Under the pieces are notes generated by a model. That model was not told where the DNA came from, made no database searches, and saw only the letters and a program-made list of their open reading frames with translations. DNA of 64,000 nucleotides from Bog-473 sp963807775 (GTDB lineage: Bacteria; Actinomycetota; Acidimicrobiia; Acidimicrobiales; RAAP-2), in NCBI GenBank assembly GCA_963807775.1, contig CAWECY010000003.1, forward strand, positions 1 through 64,000, read 5' to 3'. The number at the start of each line of letters is the position of its first letter. Position 1 is the first letter of the stretch. Below are positions 10,377-18,415 of the stretch, piece after piece. The translations under genes were made by a program, and so were the position numbers.

Positions 10377-10685
10377 GTGCGAAAAGCATCCGTACGCGGC
10401 GTCCCTGGTCGAGAACTTACGACCATTGCCCGACGCATCACTTGGATTCGTTTGCGGAAGACGCGTGTGTACCTTGTGGTCGCCGCCTTGGGAGGGGTGG
10501 CACTCATCGCGTTCCTTGGTCTAATGCCCTTGGTGACTCGAATACCGCCATTCTGGCGAGGCGTCGGCGCAGGTTTAGCTGTTGCCATCCTGGTCGGTGG
10601 TGTGGTCTGGTCTTTGCTCACCACCGATGGATCAATCTCCTGGCGGGTCGGAGCATTCGGGGAACTCTGGACCTCCGACGCACTG

Positions 10686-11722
10686 AGTACGTGTTTGGAA
10701 ACCAGGTGCCGACATGGGAGCAGCTGAAGACGTAGCTCGCTGTCGTCGATAGCACTTGTGAGGAGAAGTTTTCAAAATCGCGCGTGACCAGCGCGTTTGG
10801 TAGCGCGTGGTGCTCGCGATTTACTCTCGATTGCGCTGCACTGGTGTGCGTGGCGCCGGGCCGCAGATATCCGACCGATCTGACCGATCGTCAGTGGGCG
10901 TTGGTGGAGCCTATGTTGCCCGACACGGTGCCGGTGGCTCCCGGCGGACGGCCTCCGTTGTATCCCAAGCGCGAGATCGTCAATGCCATCTTGTACCTGA
11001 CGCGCGCCGGGTGTGCTTGGCGCATGCTGCCCAAGGATCTCCCGCATTGGCGCACCGTCTACGGCTACTTCGTCGACTGGCGCGACGACGGGACGCTCGA
11101 TCTCATCCACGACACCTTGCGCGAGGAGCTGCGCAAGAGGACCGAGAAGCCCGACGGCACCAAGAGGAAGGCCGAACCGAGTGCGGGGATCGTCGATTCG
11201 CAGTCCCTGCGTGGGGCCGACACCGTCGGAAAGGACACTCGCGGTTATGACGCCGGGAAGCGAGTGCAGGGAAGAAAGCGCCATATCGTGACCGACACGC
11301 TCGGGTTGTTGCTCGTCGTGATGGTGACTGCGGCCTCGGTGCAAGACCGCGACGGAGGAGTCGACGCGCTAAAGCTGGCCCATGGCTGGTATCCCCGGCT
11401 GCGCCACGTCTTCGCCGACGGTGGCTATGCCGGTCGACTCGTCGTGCGGGCCCGGCGCTACTGGAAGATGACCGTCGAGATCGTCTCCAAGCCCAAGGAC
11501 CAGCGCGGCTTTGCCGTCCTGCCTCGGCGCTGGGTGGTCGAGCGCACGTTGGCCTGGCTCATGCGCTGGCGCCGACTGGTGCGCGACTACGAGCGGCTGC
11601 CCGAGACGCACGAGGCGTTCGTCAAGTGGGCGATGATCGGACTGATGCTCAATCGCCTTGCACGCCCACCAGGTCGGCGCCCCTGGGCTCCGCCGTGACA
11701 CGGGTTACCAAACACGTTCTTA
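10686..11722 (+). mobile_element. IS5-family insertion sequence, copy 1 (1037 bp)
   Basis: The element is almost identical to the one at 17372-18408; one difference noted is T versus C in the first codons of the transposase frame. The ends are inverted repeats GTGTTTGGAAACC (from 10691) and GGTTACCAAACAC (to 11715), matching at 12 of 13 positions, within a shared outer stretch that sets the boundary. It is inserted in the NERD gene between DAL and RRLG. No 7-bp duplication like that of copy 2 flanks it; at most a 2-bp AG is repeated. Confidence 0.8.
10784..11698 (+). CDS. IS5-family transposase (copy 1)
   Basis: This is a DDE transposase that cuts and joins the ends of its element. The N-terminal domain reads YPTDLTDRQWALVEPMLP, then GGRPPLYPKREIVNAILYL. 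The catalytic triad is the Asp in SAGIVDSQSLRGADT, the Asp in HVFADGGYAGRL, and the Glu in RRWVVERTLAWLMRWRRLV. RGYDAGKRVQGRKRHIVTDT is the usual IS5-type linker. The frame starts at GTG 10784; a later GTG near 10843, just before the conserved YPTDLT, may be the true start. It is 304 residues from the first start, at the long end for the family. It is intact and probably functional. Confidence 0.85.
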   Translation: MTSAFGSAWCSRFTLDCAALVCVAPGRRYPTDLTDRQWALVEPMLPDTVPVAPGGRPPLYPKREIVNAILYLTRAGCAWRMLPKDLPHWRTVYGYFVDWRDDGTLDLIHDTLREELRKRTEKPDGTKRKAEPSAGIVDSQSLRGADTVGKDTRGYDAGKRVQGRKRHIVTDTLGLLLVVMVTAASVQDRDGGVDALKLAHGWYPRLRHVFADGGYAGRLVVRARRYWKMTVEIVSKPKDQRGFAVLPRRWVVERTLAWLMRWRRLVRDYERLPETHEAFVKWAMIGLMLNRLARPPGRRPWAPP

Positions 11723-11949
11723 GAAGACTCGGACCTGAATGGACCGTGCTGAACAATCTGCGAGTACCGGGAGCAAATAGGACAACGAGGGAGATTGACC
11801 ACGTCGCCGTCGGCCCAGGTGGCGTGATGGTGGTCGAGACGAAGCTGTGGCCAACGAAGGAACGACGGCTCGACACGACGAGCAGCCCAGACGTAAATGG
11901 GGCAGCTCAAAGTGCTCAACGTCATGCGGGTGTGGTCCGATGGTTCTTA

Positions 11950-12887
11950 GTGACTGTTCCAAAAATCCGCGCTTGTCAATGACGGAATAGCCCTCATCTG
12001 GGGTTCGTCGCCGCGTAGCCTTTGTCATGCAAGCTGACCCTGTCGGAGTAGCGCAGACCTGGCGAACGACGCACGGTGACATGAGTGACGAGGAGTGGGA
12101 GCTCATCGCCGATCTGGTCGCGCCGTATTGGACACCCGGTTCGATGGGTCGTCCGGTTACGGTCGAGCGACGTCGCATCGTCGACGCCATCTTCTACGTG
12201 GCCGCCACGGGCTGTCAGTGGCGAGCGCTGCCCGAGAGCTATCCGAACTGGAACACCGTGCACCGCTACCACCTCAAGTGGTCGCGCGACGGCACCTGGG
12301 AGCGCATCGCCGAGCGGCTGGCCGCCGCGGTGCGTCAGCGAGAAGGTCGCGAGGGCGAGCCTTCGGCTGGCATCGTCGACGGGCGCTCGGTACGCGCGTC
12401 GTCGATTGTGAGCAAGGAAACCAAGGGTTTTGACGCCGGCAAGCGGATCAACGGCCGCAAGACCTTCGGCATCGTCGACACCCTCGGGCTCCTCGTGGCA
12501 GTGGTGGTCGTCGCCGCCTCGGTCTCGGACAACTCCGGTGGGATCACTGTGGCCGACCGGGCCCGCGACCGCTCGCGACGCTTCGCCAAACTCTGGTGTG
12601 ACTCGGGCTTCAAACGCACCTTCATCGAGCATTGTCGGAGCCACCACGTGGGCGTCGAGGTGGTCAAGCGCATCCACCCGGGGCGCTTCGAGGCACTCCC
12701 GAAGCGCTGGATCGTCGAGCGCACCTGGGCCTGGCTCATGAATAGCCGGCGTCTCCAGGTCGACTACGAACGCGATCCGATCGTGACCGAGGGCTTCATC
12801 TGGGCTGCCCACAGCCGCTATCTCCTGCGGCGACTGACCCAACCGCCGACCGCGTGATCGCGCTGGGGAAACAATCGCGACAGTCAC
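11950..12887 (+). mobile_element. Second, different IS5-family insertion sequence (938 bp)
   Basis: The short terminal inverted repeats are GTGACTGT (from 11950) and ACAGTCAC (to 12887). TTA directly repeats on both sides (11947-11949 and 12888-12890), fitting the TNA target preference of some IS5-family groups. Excision at this duplication restores the reading frame of the interrupted NERD gene, which independently confirms the ends. Confidence 0.85.
12027..12857 (+). CDS. IS5-family transposase
   Basis: This is a 276-residue DDE transposase, only distantly similar to the copies at 10784 and 17470. It has MSDEEWELIADLVAPYW, then GRPVTVERRRIVDAIFYV and CQWRALPESYPNWNTVHRY. Catalytic residues are the Asp in SAGIVDGRSVRAS, the Asp in LWCDSGFKRTF and the Glu in RWIVERTWAWLMNSRRL. 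The linker TKGFDAGKRINGRKTFGIVD matches the family. ATG at 12027 is used; an internal ATG at MSDEEW could also serve. The gene is intact and oriented with the NERD gene it interrupts. Confidence 0.85.
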   Translation: MQADPVGVAQTWRTTHGDMSDEEWELIADLVAPYWTPGSMGRPVTVERRRIVDAIFYVAATGCQWRALPESYPNWNTVHRYHLKWSRDGTWERIAERLAAAVRQREGREGEPSAGIVDGRSVRASSIVSKETKGFDAGKRINGRKTFGIVDTLGLLVAVVVVAASVSDNSGGITVADRARDRSRRFAKLWCDSGFKRTFIEHCRSHHVGVEVVKRIHPGRFEALPKRWIVERTWAWLMNSRRLQVDYERDPIVTEGFIWAAHSRYLLRRLTQPPTA

Positions 12888-13404
12888 TTAGATGGGACTA
12901 CACCCGACGACGTCGTAATGCCCACCGTCATGTTTTGGGGATCAGATCTCTCGTCGCCCGAAGAACTCGTGTTGACCAATCGAGAGGGCGTGGCCATCGT
13001 CCACGGCCGCGACTCTGCGTCGTGGCTAAAGCTCGCCAGGTCGTATTCGCACATGGACGCTGCGGCGATTGCGGCCGCCCTGGGAAAATTGGAGCCATGC
13101 TTAGTGGCCCCACAGAGACTGCGGGACGCAAGGCCACCAAGCGACTGGAGTCGCCCGCGATCGCGGTAGCGCGGTCGGGTTGTCGGATGCCAGTCACATG
13201 GGACCACCCTCTTTGCCAGTTATGGGACCACTCTGAGCGCCGGCCGAAAATGTCGTCGCAAGCCGATCCTCTTGGGGGCGTTGAGAGTTGCGTGGCGGGT
13301 CCAACTGCTAACGCCGCGCTAACCCGCCCACTCCGGCACATCGGGGCTAGGGCAGTCAATCGGTCCGGCAGACTTGAGCCTATGAGCGAAACCTTCAATG
13401 CCTG

Positions 13405-13520
13405 TGTCAGCGGCCACGTCAAAATCCCCATAGGCGGCCAATAGAACTCCCCACGGACGGACAGCGGAATTCCCCGGGTACGGCCACCGGAATTCCCCAG
13501 GAGCGGACAGCGATGTCCTC
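13405..13520. repeat. Left-end multiple terminal repeats of the IS21 element
   Basis: After the terminal TGTCAGCGGCCA come repeated units such as CGGACAGCGGAATTCCCC and CGGCCACCGGAATTCCCC, spaced roughly every 20-25 bases. Similar units in inverted orientation fill the right end. These are probable IstA binding sites. Confidence 0.65.
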
Positions 13521-13599
13521 TCCATCCACCACTTGAGGGTTCCCCCTTGGCATCGATGGAAGCCGGCAAATGGCCCATCGAACCAAGGAGGAACACCCA

Positions 13600-15123
13600 A
13601 TGTTGTCCGAGGAGAAAGAGATGGAAGTACTCGAGGCCTACGACCTCACGAATTGCTATCGGAGCGCGGCGGAGCTGACCGGCGTCGACCACCACACCGT
13701 CGCCGCGTTGGTGGCGGCCCGGGCGGCCGGGACGCTCGGGGCGGCGCCTTCGCCACGGTCCAGTGTCGCCGACACCTTTGCCGACAAGATCGACCAGTGG
13801 GTCGAGCGGTCGTCGGGGAAGATCCGGGCCGACGTCGTCCACGACCGCTTGGTGGCCATGGGCTACTCGGGATCAGAGCGCACGACCCGGCGGGTGGTGG
13901 CCCACGCCAAGGCCGCCTGGAAGCGCCAGACCCATCGCATCTACAAGCCCTGGATCACCGAACCCGGGCACTGGCTGCAATGGGACTACGGAGACGGCCC
14001 CGTTGTCGACGGTTTGTCCACCGTCTTGTTCTGTGCCTGGCTGGCCTGGTCTCGCTTCCGGGTGATCATTCCCTTGGCCGACCGCTCCTGGCCCTCGGTC
14101 GTGGCCGCGCTCGACCAGAGCTTCCGCATCATCGGGGGTGCACCGACCTACCTGCTCACTGATAACGAGAAGACCGTCACCGACCACCACATCGCCGGCA
14201 TCCCGGTGCGCAACCGGGGCGCGGTGGATCTCAGCCGCTACTACGGGGTGACCATCGCGACCTGTGTCCCCTATGACCCCGAATCGAAAGGCGGTTCCGA
14301 ACGCACCGTCGGCATTGCCAAGGCGGATCTCGTTCCCACCGAGTACAACCTGCTGGCCGACTACCGTGACTTCGGCGAGCTTGTGGCGGCCTGCGCGGCG
14401 GCGGCCGACTCGTTCAATCACCGCATCCACGCCGTCACCCGCCAGGTTCCCGCCGAGGCACTCGAGGTGGAGCGTGGATTCTTGCACCGGGTCCCCGATG
14501 CCCCCTACAGCGTTGCCTTCGGCGAGTCGCGCTCAGTCGGGTGGTCCTCTGTGGTCTCGTTCCGAGGTGCGCGTTATAGCGTCCCCGACACCTTGGTCGA
14601 CACCATGGTCTGGGTCAGGGTGCACGAGCGCGAGGTGGTCATTGTCGCCGGTGAGGGAACGGGAGCCACCGAGGTGGCCCGTCACGATCTCCTCGGTGCC
14701 GGTGGGGCCTCCATCGTCGACGCCCACTACCGAGAGCACCCGGCGGATCCGCTGCATCGCCAGCCCAAGGCCAAGAGACCTTCGGAGGCGGCCTTCCTGG
14801 CCCTCGGCGAGGGAGCCAAGCTCTACCTCGTCGAGGCGGCCGCCTGCGGCGCCCGCAGGATCGAGACCCGGATGGCCGAGGCGGTCACGTTGGCCTCGCT
14901 GCACGGTCAGAGCGCGGTGGATGCCGCCCTCGGCCTCGCGGCCATGGCCGGGCGTTTCGGTGCCGGTGACCTCGACTCCATCTTGGTGCACGGCGCGGGA
15001 GGGGTGGCCGGGGTGGTCGTCCCACCACCAGAGCACTCTTTGGCTCAGGGCACCCAGATGTGGTCGGCCCTCGGTGCGCAGAGCGTCACTTCGGGCGACC
15101 AGGACGAGGAGGGTGAGCAATGA
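13600..15123 (+). CDS. istA: IS21-family transposase IstA
   Basis: This DDE transposase is about 507 residues long from the preferred start. An N-terminal helix-turn-helix covers NCYRSAAELTGVDHHTVAAL. The integrase core has the first Asp in WLQWDYGDGPVVDG, the second in YLLTDNEKTVTDHH, and the Glu in YDPESKGGSERTVGIAK. A beta-barrel-like C-terminal region follows. ATG at 13600 is chosen because AAGGAGG lies 8-9 bases upstream; the frame stays open back to 13570. Its stop overlaps the start of the next small gene as ATGA, implying coupled translation. IstA works with the AAA+ helper IstB. Confidence 0.88.
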   Translation: MLSEEKEMEVLEAYDLTNCYRSAAELTGVDHHTVAALVAARAAGTLGAAPSPRSSVADTFADKIDQWVERSSGKIRADVVHDRLVAMGYSGSERTTRRVVAHAKAAWKRQTHRIYKPWITEPGHWLQWDYGDGPVVDGLSTVLFCAWLAWSRFRVIIPLADRSWPSVVAALDQSFRIIGGAPTYLLTDNEKTVTDHHIAGIPVRNRGAVDLSRYYGVTIATCVPYDPESKGGSERTVGIAKADLVPTEYNLLADYRDFGELVAACAAAADSFNHRIHAVTRQVPAEALEVERGFLHRVPDAPYSVAFGESRSVGWSSVVSFRGARYSVPDTLVDTMVWVRVHEREVVIVAGEGTGATEVARHDLLGAGGASIVDAHYREHPADPLHRQPKAKRPSEAAFLALGEGAKLYLVEAAACGARRIETRMAEAVTLASLHGQSAVDAALGLAAMAGRFGAGDLDSILVHGAGGVAGVVVPPPEHSLAQGTQMWSALGAQSVTSGDQDEEGEQ

Positions 15124-15323
15124 GCCCCGCCCCTGTCTGCATCGACGCGCTCGACGCCGTCGAGCTCATGGAGTTGCTCGAGTTCATCATCGAGATCTGC
15201 GCCCATCGTTCCGGCTCCTTGTGCACCATCTTGTGCGCCTCGAGCGGGGCGGGCTACGACGCCGACGAGATCGCGCAGGACTGCCGACGTCTGCGCGACG
15301 CCATCGTGGTGGCAACGTCATGA
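15120..15323 (+). CDS. Small protein encoded between istA and istB (67 aa)
   Basis: This short open frame starts in an ATGA overlap with the istA stop and ends in an ATGA overlap with the istB start, so three genes are joined by two four-base overlaps. The predicted protein has an acidic, helix-prone N-terminal part (DALDAVELMELLEFIIEI), several Cys residues (for example in EICAHRSGSLCTILCASS), and an acidic-basic C-terminal helix (DADEIAQDCRRLRDAI). I recognise no family. The exact double overlap argues that it is translated and part of the IS21 operon, perhaps as an accessory or regulatory factor. Its function is unknown. Confidence 0.65.
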   Translation: MSPAPVCIDALDAVELMELLEFIIEICAHRSGSLCTILCASSGAGYDADEIAQDCRRLRDAIVVATS

Positions 15324-16102
15324 GCGAACGAGTAGCGACCTCGCAGGTGGCCCTCGACGAGGTGACCGCCCTGTGTCGGCGGCTTCGCCTCAAGTACGTG
15401 CGCGAGCAGCTCGAAGATGTCGTGCGCACCGCCCAGGCCCAGCGCTGGGACCCCGCGGAGATGCTCCGGGTGCTGCTCAGCCACGAGGCCGAGGGACGCG
15501 ATCGCTCCACCATGGAGGTCAAGCGGCGCCGGGCTCACTTCCCCGCCGGCAAGACCCTCGAGAGCTGGGTGCCCTCGCGCTCGTCGATACCTGCGGCCAC
15601 CCAGCAGGGTCTGGCCACCCTCGAGTGGGTGGCGCGACACGAGAACCTGGCCATTGCCGGGCCGAGCGGCACGGGCAAGAGCCACTGGCTCGAAGCGCTC
15701 GGGCAAAAGGCCGTCGAAGACGGCTTGAGCGTGGCCTGGTTCTCCGTCGAGGATCTCGGGGCCCTGGTGCGCCGCCACCGCGTCGACGACTCGGTCTCCA
15801 AGGCCTTCGCCGCGCTCTCGTCGGTGTCGCTCACCGTGGTCGACGACATAGGACTTCTGCCGGTCTCGGCCGATGCCGCCGAGGGCCTGTACCGCCTCGT
15901 CGACGCCGCCTACGAGAAGCGCTCGGTGGCGATCTCGTCGAACCTGCACCCTTCGGGACTGGACCAGCTGATGGACAAGACGATCGCCTCAGCGCTCGTG
16001 GACCGGCTCCTTCACCATGCCCACGTGATCGTCACCGAAGGGGAATCGGTGCGTCTGGCCGACGCCACCTCGGGCAAGGGGGTGAAGCCTCTCGACGACT
16101 GA
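15320..16102 (+). CDS. istB: IS21-family AAA+ ATPase IstB
   Basis: This is a 260-residue transposition helper ATPase. It has the N-terminal IstB domain (VTALCRRLRLKYVREQLED), the Walker A motif GPSGTGKSHWLEAL, and Walker B LTVVDDIGLLP. The sensor and Arg-finger region includes AISSNLHPSGLDQL and ASALVDRLLHHAHVI. IstB-type proteins assemble on target DNA and stimulate IstA. ATG at 15320 overlaps the preceding small gene. The gene is intact. Confidence 0.9.
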   Translation: MSERVATSQVALDEVTALCRRLRLKYVREQLEDVVRTAQAQRWDPAEMLRVLLSHEAEGRDRSTMEVKRRRAHFPAGKTLESWVPSRSSIPAATQQGLATLEWVARHENLAIAGPSGTGKSHWLEALGQKAVEDGLSVAWFSVEDLGALVRRHRVDDSVSKAFAALSSVSLTVVDDIGLLPVSADAAEGLYRLVDAAYEKRSVAISSNLHPSGLDQLMDKTIASALVDRLLHHAHVIVTEGESVRLADATSGKGVKPLDD

Positions 16103-16117
16103 ACCCGACCCACAACG

Positions 16118-16245
16118 TGGCCGTCCGCGGGGAGTTCTCGTGGCCGTCCCTGGGGAATTCCAATGGCCGTCCCTGGGGACTTCTCGTGGCCGTCCGCGGG
16201 GAAATTACATGGCCGCCTGTGGGGAAATTCTGATGGCCGTTGACA
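16118..16245. repeat. Right-end multiple terminal repeats of the IS21 element
   Basis: Five or so tandem copies of TGGCCGTCC(G/C)(C/T)GGGGA followed by about eight variable bases occupy the noncoding tail after istB, ending in GGCCGTTGACA. They mirror the left end and are probable IstA binding sites. Confidence 0.7.
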
Positions 16246-17119
16246 GTCGGTCGCCGCCGCGGTTGAGACGGTGTCGGGTGACCTTGCCCGAGGACGCCTC
16301 GAGCGGTGCCACGCCGCAGAGCTTGGCCCAGGTGGCCTCGCTGCGCAGCCGTGAGGGGTTGTCGCCCGCCGCGATGAGCAAGAGCGCGGTGGTGTCGGGG
16401 CCGAGGCCCACCAGCTCGACGAGTTCGGGAGCCACCTTGTCGACCAGGCGGGCGATCAGGACATCGAGGCGCTTGCCCTCTTCTCCGAGCGCGACCGCTC
16501 GGCGGCCGAGCGTGCCGAGGGCGCTCTTGGTCGCCATGCGCACCGGGTCGGCATCGGCGTGCACCCGCAGGATGGCGACCCCTTCGGCCAGACGCCACGA
16601 GGGAACTCCCACAAAGCGTTCCCGCAGCTCATCGGGGGCGGTGTAGACGAGCTGACGGATCTGGTTCATGGCCTTGGTTCTCGACTCTCGTGCGCTGCGG
16701 CGCGCCACCATGAGAGCGCGGATGGCTTCGACGTTGCCGTCGCGGGTCTTGGCCACGCCGAAGGCGCGTCCAGACAAGGCGGCCCGCGCCGCCTCGATGG
16801 CGTCGAGTGAGTCGGACTTACCCGCCCGAGCCCGCTCTTGGCGGTTGGGCCGGTCGACTTCGACGACGACGAGGCCCACTCGATGCAGGTGACGGGCGAG
16901 GCCGGCCCCGTAGGAGCCCGTGCCTTCCACCCCGACCAGGCCGATCTTCCCAAAGGCGCACATCCAGGCACTGAGCGACTTGTAGCCGGCGAGGTCGGTG
17001 GCAAAGGACTCCACGCCGAGCAAGCCGCCTTCTGGGTCGATCACCGCCGCCACATGGACATCGGCGTGCGTATCGACGCCGCCCGTCAGGGCGCGCTGAC
17101 TATCTACCATGATTGTCAC
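16246..17119 (-). pseudogene. IS110-family transposase, C-terminus cut off by IS21
   Basis: The transposase has the N-terminal RuvC-like DEDD domain: GGVDTHADVHVAAVID with the first Asp, GLVGVEGTGSYGAGLARHL with the Glu, and AGKSDSLDAIEAARAALSG with the later acids. The C-terminal transposase_20 region (VGLGPDTTALLLIAAGDNP, WAKLCGVAPLEASSG) runs to HRLNRGGDR and then enters the IS21 right end at 16245. The region with the catalytic Ser and the last helices is lost. GTG at 17119 is preferred, with AAGGAG 5 bases upstream; ATG at 17110 is possible. I looked on the other side of IS21 and did not find the missing piece. Confidence 0.8.
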
Positions 17120-17371
17120 TGCCGCTCCTTCTCCTCTGAATCGGTCAAGGGGTGGCAACACCGCTGGGACGGCGGGATCGTGAGATGTCGGCCTGCGCGA
17201 ACAGGACGACTGATCACACCGCCCGACCAGTGGTGCCGGGTGAGCCTGGGCATCGGACGACGAACCAACGTGAGACCGTATGGATTACGAGTCAGGCCGA
17301 AGCCCAGGGGTGCCTGACCGTAATGTCGAGACCTCGACGACGGGTGGATGCTCCGACGGGAAGGCACTCTT
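17120..17371 (-). ncRNA. Candidate bridge-RNA region upstream of the truncated IS110
   Basis: About 250 bases lie between the IS110 transposase start and the next insertion sequence, with no coding features. In IS110-group elements the recombination-guiding bridge RNA is encoded in the long noncoding end upstream of the transposase. Position and length fit. I have not demonstrated the two internal loops, so this is inference from family architecture. Confidence 0.35.
17365..17371. repeat. 7-bp target-site duplication (left) of IS5-family copy 2
   Basis: CACTCTT immediately precedes the element and recurs at 18409-18415 immediately after it. A chance match of seven bases at both boundaries is unlikely, though IS5-family duplications are more often 2-4 or 9 bp. 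Confidence 0.5.
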
Positions 17372-18408
17372 AGTACGTGTTTGGAAACCAGGTGCCGACA
17401 TGGGAGCAGCTGAAGACGTAGCTCGCTGTCGTCGATAGCACTTGTGAGGAGAAGTTTTCAAAATCGCGCGTGACCAGCGCGTTTGGTAGCGCGCGGTGCT
17501 CGCGATTTACTCTCGATTGCGCTGCACTGGTGTGCGTGGCGCCGGGCCGCAGATATCCGACCGATCTGACCGATCGTCAGTGGGCGTTGGTGGAGCCTAT
17601 GTTGCCCGACACGGTGCCGGTGGCTCCCGGCGGACGGCCTCCGTTGTATCCCAAGCGCGAGATCGTCAATGCCATCTTGTACCTGACGCGCGCCGGGTGT
17701 GCTTGGCGCATGCTGCCCAAGGATCTCCCGCATTGGCGCACCGTCTACGGCTACTTCGTCGACTGGCGCGACGACGGGACGCTCGATCTCATCCACGACA
17801 CCTTGCGCGAGGAGCTGCGCAAGAGGACCGAGAAGCCCGACGGCACCAAGAGGAAGGCCGAACCGAGTGCGGGGATCGTCGATTCGCAGTCCCTGCGTGG
17901 GGCCGACACCGTCGGAAAGGACACTCGCGGTTATGACGCCGGGAAGCGAGTGCAGGGAAGAAAGCGCCATATCGTGACCGACACGCTCGGGTTGTTGCTC
18001 GTCGTGATGGTGACTGCGGCCTCGGTGCAAGACCGCGACGGAGGAGTCGACGCGCTAAAGCTGGCCCATGGCTGGTATCCCCGGCTGCGCCACGTCTTCG
18101 CCGACGGTGGCTATGCCGGTCGACTCGTCGTGCGGGCCCGGCGCTACTGGAAGATGACCGTCGAGATCGTCTCCAAGCCCAAGGACCAGCGCGGCTTTGC
18201 CGTCCTGCCTCGGCGCTGGGTGGTCGAGCGCACGTTGGCCTGGCTCATGCGCTGGCGCCGACTGGTGCGCGACTACGAGCGGCTGCCCGAGACGCACGAG
18301 GCGTTCGTCAAGTGGGCGATGATCGGACTGATGCTCAATCGCCTTGCACGCCCACCAGGTCGGCGCCCCTGGGCTCCGCCGTGACACGGGTTACCAAACA
18401 CGTTCTTA
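17372..18408 (+). mobile_element. IS5-family insertion sequence, copy 2 (1037 bp)
   Basis: This is the near-identical second copy of the element at 10686-11722, in the same orientation. The terminal inverted repeats are GTGTTTGGAAACC (from 17377) and GGTTACCAAACAC (to 18401). It is flanked by a 7-bp direct repeat, CACTCTT, at 17365-17371 and 18409-18415, which looks like a target duplication. The sequence identity between copies implies recent transposition. Confidence 0.85.
17470..18384 (+). CDS. IS5-family transposase (copy 2)
   Basis: The protein is identical to that of the copy at 10784-11698 except for one residue near the N-terminus (Arg for Trp at position 9), within the stretch that may precede the true start. 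It has the same DDE residues (IVDSQSLRG, VFADGGYAGR, WVVERTLAWL). It is intact, and with its twin it may mobilise or rearrange the DNA between the two copies. Confidence 0.85.
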   Translation: MTSAFGSARCSRFTLDCAALVCVAPGRRYPTDLTDRQWALVEPMLPDTVPVAPGGRPPLYPKREIVNAILYLTRAGCAWRMLPKDLPHWRTVYGYFVDWRDDGTLDLIHDTLREELRKRTEKPDGTKRKAEPSAGIVDSQSLRGADTVGKDTRGYDAGKRVQGRKRHIVTDTLGLLLVVMVTAASVQDRDGGVDALKLAHGWYPRLRHVFADGGYAGRLVVRARRYWKMTVEIVSKPKDQRGFAVLPRRWVVERTLAWLMRWRRLVRDYERLPETHEAFVKWAMIGLMLNRLARPPGRRPWAPP

Positions 18409-18415
18409 CACTCTT

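Larger units (their letters stand above)
10377..13169 (+). pseudogene. NERD-domain membrane protein gene split by two insertion sequences
   Basis: Three separated segments form one gene. Segment 1 (10377-10685) has two membrane helices (VYLVVAALGGVALIAFLGL and GVGAGLAVAILVGGVVWSLL), then WRVGAFGELWTSDAL. Segment 2 (about 11722-11949) continues RRLGPEWTVLNNLRVPG, then EIDHVAVGPGGVMVVETKLW, the nuclease-related NERD motif with its conserved Asp, Glu and Lys. Segment 3 (12891-13169) gives VVMPTVMFWGSDL and the C-terminal EGVAIVHGRDSASWL. Removing the second insertion at its TTA duplication rejoins the frame exactly (VVRWFL then DGTTPD). NERD proteins are membrane-anchored and of uncertain role. 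The start is GTG at 10377. The gene is inactive as it stands. Confidence 0.75.
13405..16245 (+). mobile_element. IS21-family insertion sequence with istA, a small gene and istB
   Basis: The ends are inverted: TGTCAGCGGCCA at 13405 and TGGCCGTTGACA ending at 16245. Inside each end lie several copies of a short GGCCGTCC...GGGGAATTCC-like unit, as expected for the multiple transposase-binding sites of IS21 elements. The right end abuts and truncates an IS110 transposase. I could not identify a target duplication (left flank ATGCCTG, right flank GTCGGTC), so one flank may have been lost by deletion. Confidence 0.8.

Noticed and set aside
13170..13404. Missing C-terminal part of the truncated IS110, expected left of IS21
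   Set aside because: Translation of the minus strand here shows no IS110 C-terminal motifs.
13405..13520. CRISPR-like array
   Set aside because: The repeated units are the multiple terminal repeats of IS21: too short, variable, and mirrored at the other end of the element.
10686..18408. Composite transposon bounded by the two identical IS5-family copies
   Set aside because: No common duplication flanks the outer ends, the interior is only other insertion sequences and a gene fragment, and copy 1 interrupts a gene whose far side lies inside the interval.
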